A stretch of 38,408 nt of DNA from Sphingobacteriaceae bacterium (GTDB lineage: Bacteria; Bacteroidota; Bacteroidia; Sphingobacteriales; Sphingobacteriaceae), in assembly GCA_903644075.1 (NCBI GenBank), contig CAHJXH010000010.1, positions 1-38,408 on the forward strand, in the 5' to 3' direction. Under the pieces are notes generated by a model. The model was not told where the DNA came from and searched no databases. It was given only the letters and a program-made list of their open reading frames with translations. Both the position numbers and the translations under genes were made by a program. This document shows, piece by piece, positions 1 through 7,549 of this stretch. Positions within the stretch are counted from its first letter, which is position 1. Every line of letters begins with the position of its first letter.

Positions 1-2
1 TG

Positions 3-74
3 ATCAAGCAGATTTCTGACGGAGATTTTTCAAGGGGCCTTAGTCATACAACCACAGCCCCTAGTAATAATTAA
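3..74 (+). CDS. possible 3' end of a truncated CDS
   Basis: One plus-strand frame is open from the window edge to a TAA at 72-74, giving 23 residues that end HTTTAPSNN. It would converge on def and overlap the def stop codon by a few bases. I do not recognise the peptide. So short an open stretch can arise by chance, and the other two plus frames contain stops here. An AGGGGC/GCCCCT pairing in the same stretch could instead belong to a def terminator. Confidence 0.25.
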   Translation: MKQISDGDFSRGLSHTTTAPSNN

Positions 75-640
75 CGGCCTTTTTTAACCGCCGGGAATTT
101 CATTTTATAATCCACTTTTACCATACCTTTCGAAATATCATTCAAGCGTTTTTCGATCAGTCGTTTGCGGAGCGGGCTAAGCTTGTCGGTAAACAGCTTG
201 CCTTCAATGTGGTCGTATTCGTGCTGGATAACGCGTGCCGCTAAACCTTTAAAGGTTTCTTCGTGCAGCTGCCAGTTCTCGTCATAATAACTCATGCGAA
301 TGGTACCTTTACGGTAAACATCCTCACGGATATCGGGAATGCTTAAGCAGCCTTCGTTAAAACCCCACTCTTCGCCGGTTTCTTCTATAATTTGTGCGTT
401 GATAAAAGCCTTTTTAAAGTTAGCCAGTTCGGGTTCATCATCGTCAAAAGGCGAAGCATCGATAACAAAAAGGCGTTTTAAGATACCCACTTGCGGGGCA
501 GCCAAGCCAACACCACGGGCTGCGTACATGGTTTCAAACATATCATCAACCAGTTTTTTAAGGTCGGCATCATCTTTCTCAATGTCACTGGCCTTTTTTC
601 TCAAAACCGGGTCACCATACGCTACTATAGGAAGTTTCAT
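71..640 (-). CDS. def: peptide deformylase
   Basis: Removes the formyl group from the N-terminal methionine of new proteins at the ribosome exit, using a bound metal ion. All three family motifs are present: GVGLAAPQ (residues 43-50), EGCLS with the metal-binding Cys98 (96-100), and HEYDH with H140, E141 and H144 as metal ligands and catalytic acid. The 189-residue length is normal for the family. The ATG at 640 is supported by the usual N-terminal motif (LPIVAYGDPVLR). A promoter box ends only 5 nt before the ATG, so the mRNA may be leaderless. The gene lies 18 nt beyond a duplicated copy of the end of the M16 peptidase gene, which suggests that peptidase and def were adjacent before the toxin-antitoxin pair was inserted. 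Confidence 0.97.
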   Translation of the reverse strand: MKLPIVAYGDPVLRKKASDIEKDDADLKKLVDDMFETMYAARGVGLAAPQVGILKRLFVIDASPFDDDEPELANFKKAFINAQIIEETGEEWGFNEGCLSIPDIREDVYRKGTIRMSYYDENWQLHEETFKGLAARVIQHEYDHIEGKLFTDKLSPLRKRLIEKRLNDISKGMVKVDYKMKFPAVKKGR

Positions 641-645
641 AACTG

Positions 646-676
646 CAAAATTACGGATTTAATCTATTGGCTCAAA
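646..676 (-). promoter_or_regulatory. def promoter, TTTG-N19-TAATTTTG
   Basis: Read on the minus strand, TTTG (676-673) is followed after 19 nt by TAATTTTG (653-646), a full match to the Bacteroidota -33/-7 consensus. The start codon of def begins 5 nt after the box. The -33 element lies inside the 47-bp direct repeat (duplicated peptidase 3' end) and the -7 box lies just outside it. The insertion next door therefore kept this promoter intact. Confidence 0.7.
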
Positions 677-703
677 TAACAAGGTTGTCATCTGTTGATT
701 ATC
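657..703. repeat. 47-bp direct repeat, left copy (duplicated 3' end of the M16 peptidase gene)
   Basis: Identical over 47 of 47 bases to 1301-1347. Read on the minus strand it carries the last codons and stop of the downstream peptidase gene (ending ...TTLLFEPID), detached from the rest of that gene. Bases outside the repeat differ at once on both sides. The two copies bracket the toxin-antitoxin pair. See the right copy and the findings. Confidence 0.95.
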
Positions 704-740
704 TGGGCTAACATCGTAAAAAGAGAATAATTAAAATGTT

Positions 741-748
741 TATATTTG
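741..748 (+). promoter_or_regulatory. -7 box (TATATTTG) of the toxin-antitoxin pair
   Basis: Exact TAnnTTTG match 14 nt before the antitoxin ATG, inside the segment bounded by the 47-bp repeats. The inserted pair therefore brings its own promoter. I see no clear -33 TTTG at the usual spacing. Confidence 0.55.
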
Positions 749-762
749 ATTAAAACGAAGCG

Positions 763-993
763 ATGACTAAGCAGGCAATAATAGAACGTATACTGAATGC
801 AATAAACCACCTCCCTGAAGATAAGGCAGAGGAAATATCTGATTTTGCTGATTTTGTTGCTAAACGTTATGATGAACAACAACTTTCGGAGGGAATTCAG
901 CACTTAACGGCTAACAGCGATTCTTTCGGGTTTTTACAGGAAGAAGAAGACCTTTATTCTGAAACTGATTTGAAAGAAGTTTATAATGCCTAA
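763..993 (+). CDS. antitoxin of a type II toxin-antitoxin pair
   Basis: A 76-residue acidic protein directly upstream of a PemK/MazF-like toxin. The N-terminal half (residues 1-35) is a predicted amphipathic helical segment containing LPEDKAEEISDFADFV, resembling DUF2281-type antitoxins. The acidic C-terminal tail (FLQEEEDLY...DLKEVYNA) is the kind of segment that wraps around a toxin. It should bind and neutralise the toxin and repress the shared promoter. Its stop overlaps the toxin start by 8 nt, implying translational coupling. The family assignment is by resemblance and by neighbour, not by a catalytic motif. Confidence 0.75.
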   Translation: MTKQAIIERILNAINHLPEDKAEEISDFADFVAKRYDEQQLSEGIQHLTANSDSFGFLQEEEDLYSETDLKEVYNA

Positions 994-1306
994 AGGAGAC
1001 ATTGTACTGATTACTTTTCCGTTTACTGATCTATCGGGTACAAAGCTTCGCCCCGCAGTAGTATTGGTAGATTCTCCGCTTGATTTTACGGTCAGTTTTA
1101 TAACAAGCCAACTGCAATGGCAGGAGCCAACAGATGTTTTATTAGTTCCGGACGCGTTAAATGGTTTAAAGAAAAGCTCATTAATACGAACAAGTAAAAT
1201 TGCTACCCTCGATAGGAAATTGGCCAAAGGACTTTTGGGTCAACTCTCGCAAATTCATCAGAAAGACTTTGACCTAAAGTTAAAGCAGCTATTGCAAATC
1301 ATTTAA
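986..1306 (+). CDS. PemK/MazF-family toxin (endoribonuclease)
   Basis: A 106-residue protein with the MazF/PemK opening: a start like KGDIVLITFPFTDLSG (residues 3-18) followed by KLRPAVVL (20-27), the loop carrying the conserved Arg. Family members cleave mRNA at short sequences until neutralised by the antitoxin. The ATG overlaps the end of the antitoxin gene. The last Ile codon and the stop lie inside the right 47-bp repeat and overlap the peptidase stop on the other strand, so this toxin's C-terminus is supplied by host DNA. That could mean a few residues were lost or replaced on insertion. The core fold appears complete. Confidence 0.88.
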   Translation: MPKGDIVLITFPFTDLSGTKLRPAVVLVDSPLDFTVSFITSQLQWQEPTDVLLVPDALNGLKKSSLIRTSKIATLDRKLAKGLLGQLSQIHQKDFDLKLKQLLQII

Positions 1307-1347
1307 TCTATTGGCTCAAATAACAAGGTTGTCATCTGTTGATTATC
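1301..1347. repeat. 47-bp direct repeat, right copy (true 3' end of the M16 peptidase gene)
   Basis: Identical to 657-703. Here it is the genuine C-terminal coding end of the peptidase gene. Offset between copies is 644 bp, of which 597 bp are unique (704-1300) and hold the antitoxin, its promoter and nearly all of the toxin. Recombination between the copies would remove the pair and restore a peptidase-def junction with an 18-nt gap. Confidence 0.95.
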
Positions 1348-2532
1348 CAGTATTTCATTAGCAATTTCCAGTGCCTGATCGGCAGTAACCGCATTAATTT
1401 TTGCTATCACTTCTTCCAGCGAATCGATGTAGTTAAAATCGAGCAGGCTTTTGGCCATGGATATCAACAAACTCATTTTGCCTTCTTCGGCCAGGGCAAT
1501 TTGTCCGTTAAACTTTTGCTTGGCCTGGTGTAGCTGCAGGGTGCCTAATTTATTTTCGCGCAGTTTCTTTAGTTCTTTATTCACCAGTCGCATGGCACGA
1601 TCAGCCTTCTCTACATCGGTACCAAAGTAGATATTGAAAATGCCGGTATCGGTAAATGGTATATAGCCCGATTCGATGGTATAAGCAATGCCATATTTCT
1701 CCCTGATCTCCAGATTCAATCTGCTACTCATACCCATTCCTCCCAATAAGTTATTAAGTAATAATAATCCATTTTTGTGAGGATGTGATGATGGGTAGGC
1801 CTGCATCCCCATTATACAATGCGTTTGCGAAATAGATTTTTCGGCTTTTACCATTTGTGGCGTATTAACAAGCGGCTTAACACGGTTTTTAACAGCCTTG
1901 TTTTCTACAATAGCGCCCAGATACTTTTCTCCAAGCTTCACCAGTTTCTTAAAATCGTAATCGCCGGCAACGGCCAGTATAATTTGTGAAGTATTGTAGT
2001 TATTGGCAATAAAACCATCGATGTCTTCCTTATTAATTCGGTTAACGCTTTCGGGTGTGCCTAAAATATTGCCGCCTAAAGTATGGCCTTTAAAAAGCAA
2101 ACCTTCAAAATCATCCTGAATAGCTTCTTCGGGCTGATCGAGGTAGGAGGCAATCTCATCCAAAATAACACCACGCTCTTTCTCCAGTTCAGCCTGTGGA
2201 AAGGTGGAGTGAAAAACGATGTCTTCAAACAAATCTATCGTGCGTTCCAAATGCTCTTTCAGAAATGAAGCGTGGATGCAGGTATATTCTTTGGTGGTAT
2301 AAGCATTTAAATCGGCCCCAACCAGTTCGAGTCGATTAAGAATTTGTGAGGTACTGCGGCGCCCGGTTTCTTTAAACAATAGATGTTCGATGAAGTGTGC
2401 GAGGCCTTCCTGCTCGGGTGTTTCATCGCGCGAGCCGGCGTTTATAAGCAAACAACAATGTGCAATGGCCGATTTTACGGGGTGGTGCAGTATACGTATG
2501 CCGTTAGGTAGGGTATAAACCTGATATTCCAT
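1303..2532 (-). CDS. M16-family zinc peptidase (processing-peptidase-like)
   Basis: Zinc-dependent peptidase of the pitrilysin/insulinase clan in the short, single-unit form (409 aa). The inverted zinc motif HFIEH is present with H46, E49 and H50, and downstream glutamates in LEKERGVILDEI can supply the third ligand. The N-terminal M16 domain is followed by the C-terminal M16 domain (about residues 165-345). There is no signal peptide, so a cytoplasmic role is likely; the substrate is unknown. A TATCTTTG box lies 10 nt before the ATG, in a short divergent promoter region shared with hpt. The last codons are duplicated upstream of def. Confidence 0.92.
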   Translation of the reverse strand: MEYQVYTLPNGIRILHHPVKSAIAHCCLLINAGSRDETPEQEGLAHFIEHLLFKETGRRSTSQILNRLELVGADLNAYTTKEYTCIHASFLKEHLERTIDLFEDIVFHSTFPQAELEKERGVILDEIASYLDQPEEAIQDDFEGLLFKGHTLGGNILGTPESVNRINKEDIDGFIANNYNTSQIILAVAGDYDFKKLVKLGEKYLGAIVENKAVKNRVKPLVNTPQMVKAEKSISQTHCIMGMQAYPSSHPHKNGLLLLNNLLGGMGMSSRLNLEIREKYGIAYTIESGYIPFTDTGIFNIYFGTDVEKADRAMRLVNKELKKLRENKLGTLQLHQAKQKFNGQIALAEEGKMSLLISMAKSLLDFNYIDSLEEVIAKINAVTADQALEIANEILDNQQMTTLLFEPID

Positions 2533-2542
2533 AATTAATTTA

Positions 2543-2594
2543 CAAAGATACTGTTATTTAGAGCCATATATTTTATGCTTATTAGGTAGCTTTG
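2543..2594. promoter_or_regulatory. divergent -7 boxes for the M16 peptidase and hpt
   Basis: TATCTTTG on the minus strand (2550-2543) points at the peptidase, with its ATG 10 nt downstream. TAGCTTTG on the plus strand (2587-2594) points at hpt, with its ATG only 4 nt downstream. Both match TAnnTTTG exactly. The hpt spacing predicts an mRNA with little or no leader. Confidence 0.6.
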
Positions 2595-2598
2595 TAGC

Positions 2599-3141
2599 AT
2601 GAACGTAAAAGTTGTAGATCTTGAGTTTGAACCCCTTATTACACACGAAACCATCCAAAAACGTGTAGCGGTAATTGCCGCAGAAATTAATAAAGAATAC
2701 GAAGGCAAATTGCCCGTTTTTTTAGGCGTATTAAACGGCAGCTTTTTATTTATTGCCGACCTGATGAAAGAGGTTACCATCCCATGCGAGGTCACATTTA
2801 CCAAACTGGCATCTTACTTCGGTGGCACTTCGAGCAGCCGTACCGTAAGAAATGACATCGATTTGGGCGTTGATATCGAAGGTCGCCACGTAATTATTGT
2901 GGAAGACATCATAGACTCAGGAAACACACTGGCTTATTTAATAGAACGTTTAAAGGTTTTTAAACCGGCATCGCTTAAAGTATGTACTTTGTTATCTAAA
3001 ACCTCGGCCATCGAGATTTTTATCCAGGAGCTTACCTATGTGGGTTTCGAAATTGAAAACGAATTTGTAGTTGGATACGGTTTAGATTACAAAGAACAAG
3101 GCCGTAACCTGAAAGATATATATAGACTGGTTAGCGCATAA
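2599..3141 (+). CDS. hpt: hypoxanthine phosphoribosyltransferase
   Basis: Purine salvage enzyme that joins hypoxanthine (and usually guanine) to PRPP. The PRPP-binding motif VIIVEDIIDSGNT is at residues 98-110, and the flexible-loop region is around SYFGGTSSSRTV (72-83). At 180 residues it has the usual length. No signal sequence; cytoplasmic. The start codon follows the TAGCTTTG promoter box by 4 nt, so translation may begin at the very 5' end of the mRNA. The lipoprotein gene begins 5 nt after its stop and is probably co-transcribed. Confidence 0.93.
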   Translation: MNVKVVDLEFEPLITHETIQKRVAVIAAEINKEYEGKLPVFLGVLNGSFLFIADLMKEVTIPCEVTFTKLASYFGGTSSSRTVRNDIDLGVDIEGRHVIIVEDIIDSGNTLAYLIERLKVFKPASLKVCTLLSKTSAIEIFIQELTYVGFEIENEFVVGYGLDYKEQGRNLKDIYRLVSA

Positions 3142-3146
3142 ATGCC

Positions 3147-3821
3147 ATGATGAGACCTGCTGCAGCTTTAATGGTGTTAATATTAATATCATGTGAAAAG
3201 CAGGCTGCAGTTACAGTTTCTACTACATCAATCCCATTTGCTAATGTGGTAATACTGGGCAATAGTATTACCTATTCGCCGCCCAGCACTTCTTTAAACT
3301 GGACCAGTAATTGGGGAATGGCAGCAACTACTGCCGATAATGATTTTGTACACCTGCTAACCACCCGGTTTCGGCAGATAAATAGTAAATGTATTGTACA
3401 GGCAAAAAATATTGCCTCGTTTGAAACCAACTACGATACGTATGATTTTGATGCAGAATTGAAATTATATAGAGACAGTAAGCCCGATTTGCTCATCCTG
3501 CGAATAGGCGAAAACGTATCAGCTTCATTTGATTCTGTTGAATTTGCAAAGCGTTACCAGGCGTTGATTGTTTATATAAAGACGAATAACCCAAATTTAA
3601 GGATATTGGCAGTCGGCTCTTTTTGGCCCGACCATAGTTATATTGATGAAATTATGAACCGGTACACACCCTTTATCTCTTTAGCTGTGCTTGGTGCAGA
3701 CCGAAGCAATTATTCTTATGATAGAACAGACCTTGTTGCCGCCGTACAACAGCACCCGGGAGATAAGGGTATGAAAGCCATTGCCGATATGATATGGGGC
3801 AAGGTACAGATGATGAAATAG
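3147..3821 (+). CDS. SGNH/GDSL-like hydrolase, lipoprotein
   Basis: A 224-residue exported protein. The N-terminus is a lipoprotein signal with lipobox LISC (Cys16). The SGNH fold is suggested by VILGNSIT (block I, Ser nucleophile), LRIGENVSAS in place of the usual GxND block, and HPGDKGM near the C-terminus, which supplies the catalytic His. Members are esterases or deacetylases on sugars and lipids; the substrate here is unknown. Two adjacent ATG codons could both serve as start; the signal peptide works with either. It follows hpt closely and ends against the converging mfd stop with no gap. The substituted block III makes the assignment moderate. Confidence 0.7.
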   Translation: MMRPAAALMVLILISCEKQAAVTVSTTSIPFANVVILGNSITYSPPSTSLNWTSNWGMAATTADNDFVHLLTTRFRQINSKCIVQAKNIASFETNYDTYDFDAELKLYRDSKPDLLILRIGENVSASFDSVEFAKRYQALIVYIKTNNPNLRILAVGSFWPDHSYIDEIMNRYTPFISLAVLGADRSNYSYDRTDLVAAVQQHPGDKGMKAIADMIWGKVQMMK

Positions 3822-6800
3822 TTAGTTAACTACCTCACCTGTTAATTCGGTCAACAATTCAACCGCTCTCGCTATAGTAGATACGCCTTCAAAACTTATA
3901 CGAAGCGTGTTTTTAACTTCCTTCATATTAATTTTACGGGGGTTGTATTGAACGTATGTTAACACCTGCCTAAAGGCGTCAGTCTCAAAATATGGCGATT
4001 GCTGGTTGCTGATAAAGTAACCACGCAACACATTCTTTTTAAGCGAAATTTTCTCAAAGCCTATTGCCTTACCCAGCCATTGCAGGCGCACAGTATTTAG
4101 GAGGTCGTTTACCTGGTGTGGTACAGGGCCGAAGCGGTCTGTCAATTGTTGTTCGAAGGCAATTAGCTGTATTTCGTTCTCCAACTTAGATATTTCTGTA
4201 TATAAATTATAACGCTCGGCAATATTGGTTACATACTCGTCGGGTATTAGAATCTCGAGATCGGTATCTATTTGGGTAAAGGATATAAACGGCCGGGGTT
4301 TCTCGTCCTGAAACAGGTCTTTAAACTCATCGTCCTTTAATTCCTGTATGGCTTCGTCCAAAATTTTGTGATACATATCAAAACCGATCTCGGCAATAAA
4401 CCCGCTTTGCTCGGCGCCCAACAAGTTTCCGCTGCCGCGGATATCCAGATCGCGCATGGCTACGTTAAAGCCGCTGCCCAATTCAGAGAATTCTTCAATA
4501 GCGCTTAAGCGCTTGCGGGCTTCGGGCGTTAAAGTTGATAATGGCGGACTCAATAAATAACAAAATGCCTTTTTATTGCTTCGCCCCACACGGCCGCGCA
4601 TCTGGTGCAAATCGCTCAAGCCAAACATATGGGCGTGGTTGATGATGATGGTGTTGGCATTAGGAATGTCCAAGCCCGCTTCAATAATAGTAGTGGCAAC
4701 CAGTACATCGTACTCGTGGCCCACAAATTTCAGCATTACATCTTCCAGATCATCACCCTCCAGCTGACCGTGGGCAATACCAATGCGTGCTTTAGGAACC
4801 AGCTTGCGAATCATACCACCCAGTTGGGTTAAATCGGCCACCCGGTTATGGATAAAGAAAATCTGACCGCCGCGATCTATTTCGTATTCAACGGCTTCTT
4901 TAATCAGCTTATCGTTAAATACATGTAGCTCGGTAACAACTGGCTGGCGGTTTGGTGGCGGAGTAGATATGATAGATAAATCTCGTGCGCCCATTAACGA
5001 GAAATGCAGCGTACGCGGGATAGGTGTGGCCGTCAACGTCAGCGTATCTACATTCACACGCATCTGTTTCAGTTTCTCTTTGGTTGATACACCAAACTTC
5101 TGCTCCTCATCAATAATCATGAGGCCAAGGTCTTTAAACTTAACATCCTTACTTACCAGGCGATGGGTACCTATGATGATATCAACCTTACCTTCGGCCA
5201 GTTTAGCCAAAGTATCCTTAATCTGCTTGCTGGTTTTAAAACGATTAATGTAATCGATATTGCAAGGGAAGCCCTTCAGTCGGTCTGTAAAAGTTTTATG
5301 GTGCTGTGCTGCCAGGATGGTTGTTGGTACTAATACGGCAACCTGCTTACTATCGGCCACAGCCTTAAATGCGGCACGGATAGCCACCTCTGTTTTACCG
5401 AAACCCACATCGCCGCAAATAAGGCGGTCCATTGGGTGCGGCGATTCCATATCTTTTTTGAAATCGGCAGTGGCCTTTTCCTGGTCGGGGGTATCCTCGT
5501 AAATAAAGGAAGCCTCCAGCTCGGTCTGCAAATAACTATCGGGATGGAAAGCCGTTCCTTTTTGTGCCTTACGTATAGCGTAAAGCTTAATGAGGTCGCG
5601 GGCTATGTCTTTAACTTTTTTTTTTGTGGTTCTCTTTAGCTTTTCCCAGGTATCGGTTCCAAGCTTATTCATCTTGGGCACCATCCCTTCTTTGCCGCTG
5701 TACTTAGAAATGCGGTTAAGCGAGTTGATGTTCACATACAGCAAATCATTATCGGCATAGATAAGCCTGATCATTTCCTGCATTTTGCCGGTTACTTCCA
5801 CTTTTTCCAGGCCGGCGTATTTACCTATACCGTGATCTATGTGGGTAACGTAATCGCCCGGTTTTAAATCGCGAAGCTCTTTTAGGGTGATGGCCTGTGT
5901 ACGCTGGTAGCCTTTGCGCAGTTTATACTTATAATAACGATCGAATATCTGGTGATCGGTATAGCAGGCAATTTTCTGCTCCCGATCTATAAAACCTTCG
6001 CGTAACGAAATATTAATGGGCGTAAACTGTACCGTTTTATCAATATCTTCAAAAATTGCATATAAACGCTCTACCTGTTTGGCCGAGTCTGTTAATATGA
6101 AATTCTCGATTTTATCAACCTCATTGTTTTTGATATTGTGGATCAGCAGGCTGAAATCCTTATTGAACGATGGCTGCGGGCGAATCTCGAAGTTGAAAGC
6201 ATTAGCGCCTTCATAAAAAAACTGCTTGCCATATTCTACAACCGCAAAATCATATAATTGATCGGCAATCAGTTTATCATCAGTAAAACCGAATTTTGGA
6301 TCGATCCAATCCGGGTTCTGATTTTTTTCTTCGGCCGATAGTGCTTTCCACAGCTGGGTCGCTTTTTTGTAACCATCGCGGATCACATCCAGCGTAAATT
6401 GTACATCCTTGATCCAGATCTGGGTGCCCTTTTCGGCGTACTCCAGCAGCGAAATATTATTCTCTGTTAAAAACTTCGACTGTACATTGGGTACAATCGT
6501 AATGCTTTTCATCTGCTCGATAGAAAGCTGGCTCTCTACCTCAAATGTGCGGATGGTTTCAATAAAATCGCCGAAAAACTCTACCCGATAAGGCAGATCA
6601 TGCGAGAAAGAAAAGATGTCTACAATGCCGCCCCGTACAGAAAACTGGCCGGGTTCGTACACAAATTCAACACGTTCAAAATCATACTCGATTAAAAACT
6701 CATTGATAAACTCGATGCTCAGATTATTCTGAACTGCAATTTCCAGTGTGTTTTTTTCGAGCGAAGCACGGTCGATCACCTTTTCGGCCAATGCTTCAGG

Positions 6801-7175
6801 GTAAGTAACGATCAATCGACCAACTGATGAAGTATGGTTCAAATCATTCAAAACCTCGGCACGGGCCAGCACATTGCTGCTATCGGGCTGGGTAAATTCA
6901 AATGCTTTGCGGTACGATGATGGAAAAAGTAGAACTTCCTGACCTGTCAGGTTTTCCAGGTCTGCCTGCATGTAGCTGGCTTCTTCGCGGTCGGGCAGCA
7001 CAAATATCATGTGCTGGTGCTGCAAAAACCACAGTGCCACGGCCACAGTTGCATCGCTGGATCCAACAAGGCCACGTAATTGTATGCGGGGATTTTTGGA
7101 TGCATTAAGTGCTTTCGCAACATCCTGCACCCGGCTATCGCCTTTATAACGGTCTAATATATCTCGGATATTCAA
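3822..7175 (-). CDS. mfd: transcription-repair coupling factor
   Basis: Large (1117 aa) SF2 translocase that removes RNA polymerase stalled at DNA damage and recruits nucleotide excision repair. Domains in order: UvrB-homology N-terminal region; CarD/CdnL-like RNA-polymerase-binding domain around residue 440 (GDYVTHIDHGIGKY); helicase domain with Walker A GDVGFGKT near residue 588 and DEEQ near 688; the region with ATPIPRTLHFSLMG; the translocation segment; and the C-terminal D7-like domain. The likely start is TTG at 7175, because no ATG occurs in frame until about residue 55, which would remove conserved sequence. A TATATTTG box ends 7 nt before that TTG. The upstream spacer holds a nested palindrome. 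Confidence 0.97.
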   Translation of the reverse strand: MNIRDILDRYKGDSRVQDVAKALNASKNPRIQLRGLVGSSDATVAVALWFLQHQHMIFVLPDREEASYMQADLENLTGQEVLLFPSSYRKAFEFTQPDSSNVLARAEVLNDLNHTSSVGRLIVTYPEALAEKVIDRASLEKNTLEIAVQNNLSIEFINEFLIEYDFERVEFVYEPGQFSVRGGIVDIFSFSHDLPYRVEFFGDFIETIRTFEVESQLSIEQMKSITIVPNVQSKFLTENNISLLEYAEKGTQIWIKDVQFTLDVIRDGYKKATQLWKALSAEEKNQNPDWIDPKFGFTDDKLIADQLYDFAVVEYGKQFFYEGANAFNFEIRPQPSFNKDFSLLIHNIKNNEVDKIENFILTDSAKQVERLYAIFEDIDKTVQFTPINISLREGFIDREQKIACYTDHQIFDRYYKYKLRKGYQRTQAITLKELRDLKPGDYVTHIDHGIGKYAGLEKVEVTGKMQEMIRLIYADNDLLYVNINSLNRISKYSGKEGMVPKMNKLGTDTWEKLKRTTKKKVKDIARDLIKLYAIRKAQKGTAFHPDSYLQTELEASFIYEDTPDQEKATADFKKDMESPHPMDRLICGDVGFGKTEVAIRAAFKAVADSKQVAVLVPTTILAAQHHKTFTDRLKGFPCNIDYINRFKTSKQIKDTLAKLAEGKVDIIIGTHRLVSKDVKFKDLGLMIIDEEQKFGVSTKEKLKQMRVNVDTLTLTATPIPRTLHFSLMGARDLSIISTPPPNRQPVVTELHVFNDKLIKEAVEYEIDRGGQIFFIHNRVADLTQLGGMIRKLVPKARIGIAHGQLEGDDLEDVMLKFVGHEYDVLVATTIIEAGLDIPNANTIIINHAHMFGLSDLHQMRGRVGRSNKKAFCYLLSPPLSTLTPEARKRLSAIEEFSELGSGFNVAMRDLDIRGSGNLLGAEQSGFIAEIGFDMYHKILDEAIQELKDDEFKDLFQDEKPRPFISFTQIDTDLEILIPDEYVTNIAERYNLYTEISKLENEIQLIAFEQQLTDRFGPVPHQVNDLLNTVRLQWLGKAIGFEKISLKKNVLRGYFISNQQSPYFETDAFRQVLTYVQYNPRKINMKEVKNTLRISFEGVSTIARAVELLTELTGEVVN

Positions 7176-7182
7176 AACGATA

Positions 7183-7190
7183 CAAATATA
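7183..7190 (-). promoter_or_regulatory. mfd -7 box (TATATTTG)
   Basis: Exact TAnnTTTG on the minus strand, 7 nt before the TTG used as the mfd start. It supports transcription starting at or very near the start codon. Confidence 0.55.
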
Positions 7191-7283
7191 AGCAAAAACG
7201 AGGCCTAAAAATAGTGAGTGGTGAAGGGTTAAACTAAATCCGTTCTAAAGGCGACCTAATTAGCATAAGTCCATACCTGGTTT

Positions 7284-7385
7284 TACCCCTTATTAAAGTT
7301 TCTGCGAAGAGCACTATCAGTAGTTTTCCCCTTTAAAAGGGGAAGACAGTGGCATTGCTAATACTACTGCCTTTAACAAGGGGTA
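7284..7385. repeat. nested inverted repeat in the mfd / DUF4199 spacer
   Basis: Outer arms 7284-7298 and 7371-7385 pair over 15 bp with one mismatch (TACCCCTT.TTAAAG). Inside sits a 19-base palindrome, TTCCCCTTT-A-AAAGGGGAA (7326-7344), plus a short CAGTAG/CTACTG pairing. The whole could extrude as a cruciform or fold as RNA. The rest of the 374-bp divergent spacer (7176-7549) holds the mfd promoter and a small hairpin GCCGAT-GCG-ATCGGC at 7499-7513. I see no ORF or RNA gene in it. Confidence 0.7.
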
Positions 7386-7549
7386 TAAATTGTAAAAGTT
7401 AAAACGATTCTATTCGTATACATTCCGGCAAAGATAGGTCTTGCATAAAAATCATCCGTTAAAACAAACAATCTGCTGACAAAAAACCTTTTACATAAGC
7501 CGATGCGATCGGCAATCAATCATAAAACTTTAACCAGACAGATACTATC

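Noticed and set aside
657-1347. Insertion sequence carrying the toxin-antitoxin pair
   Set aside because: No transposase and no terminal inverted repeats; only a 47-bp direct repeat from the host gene.
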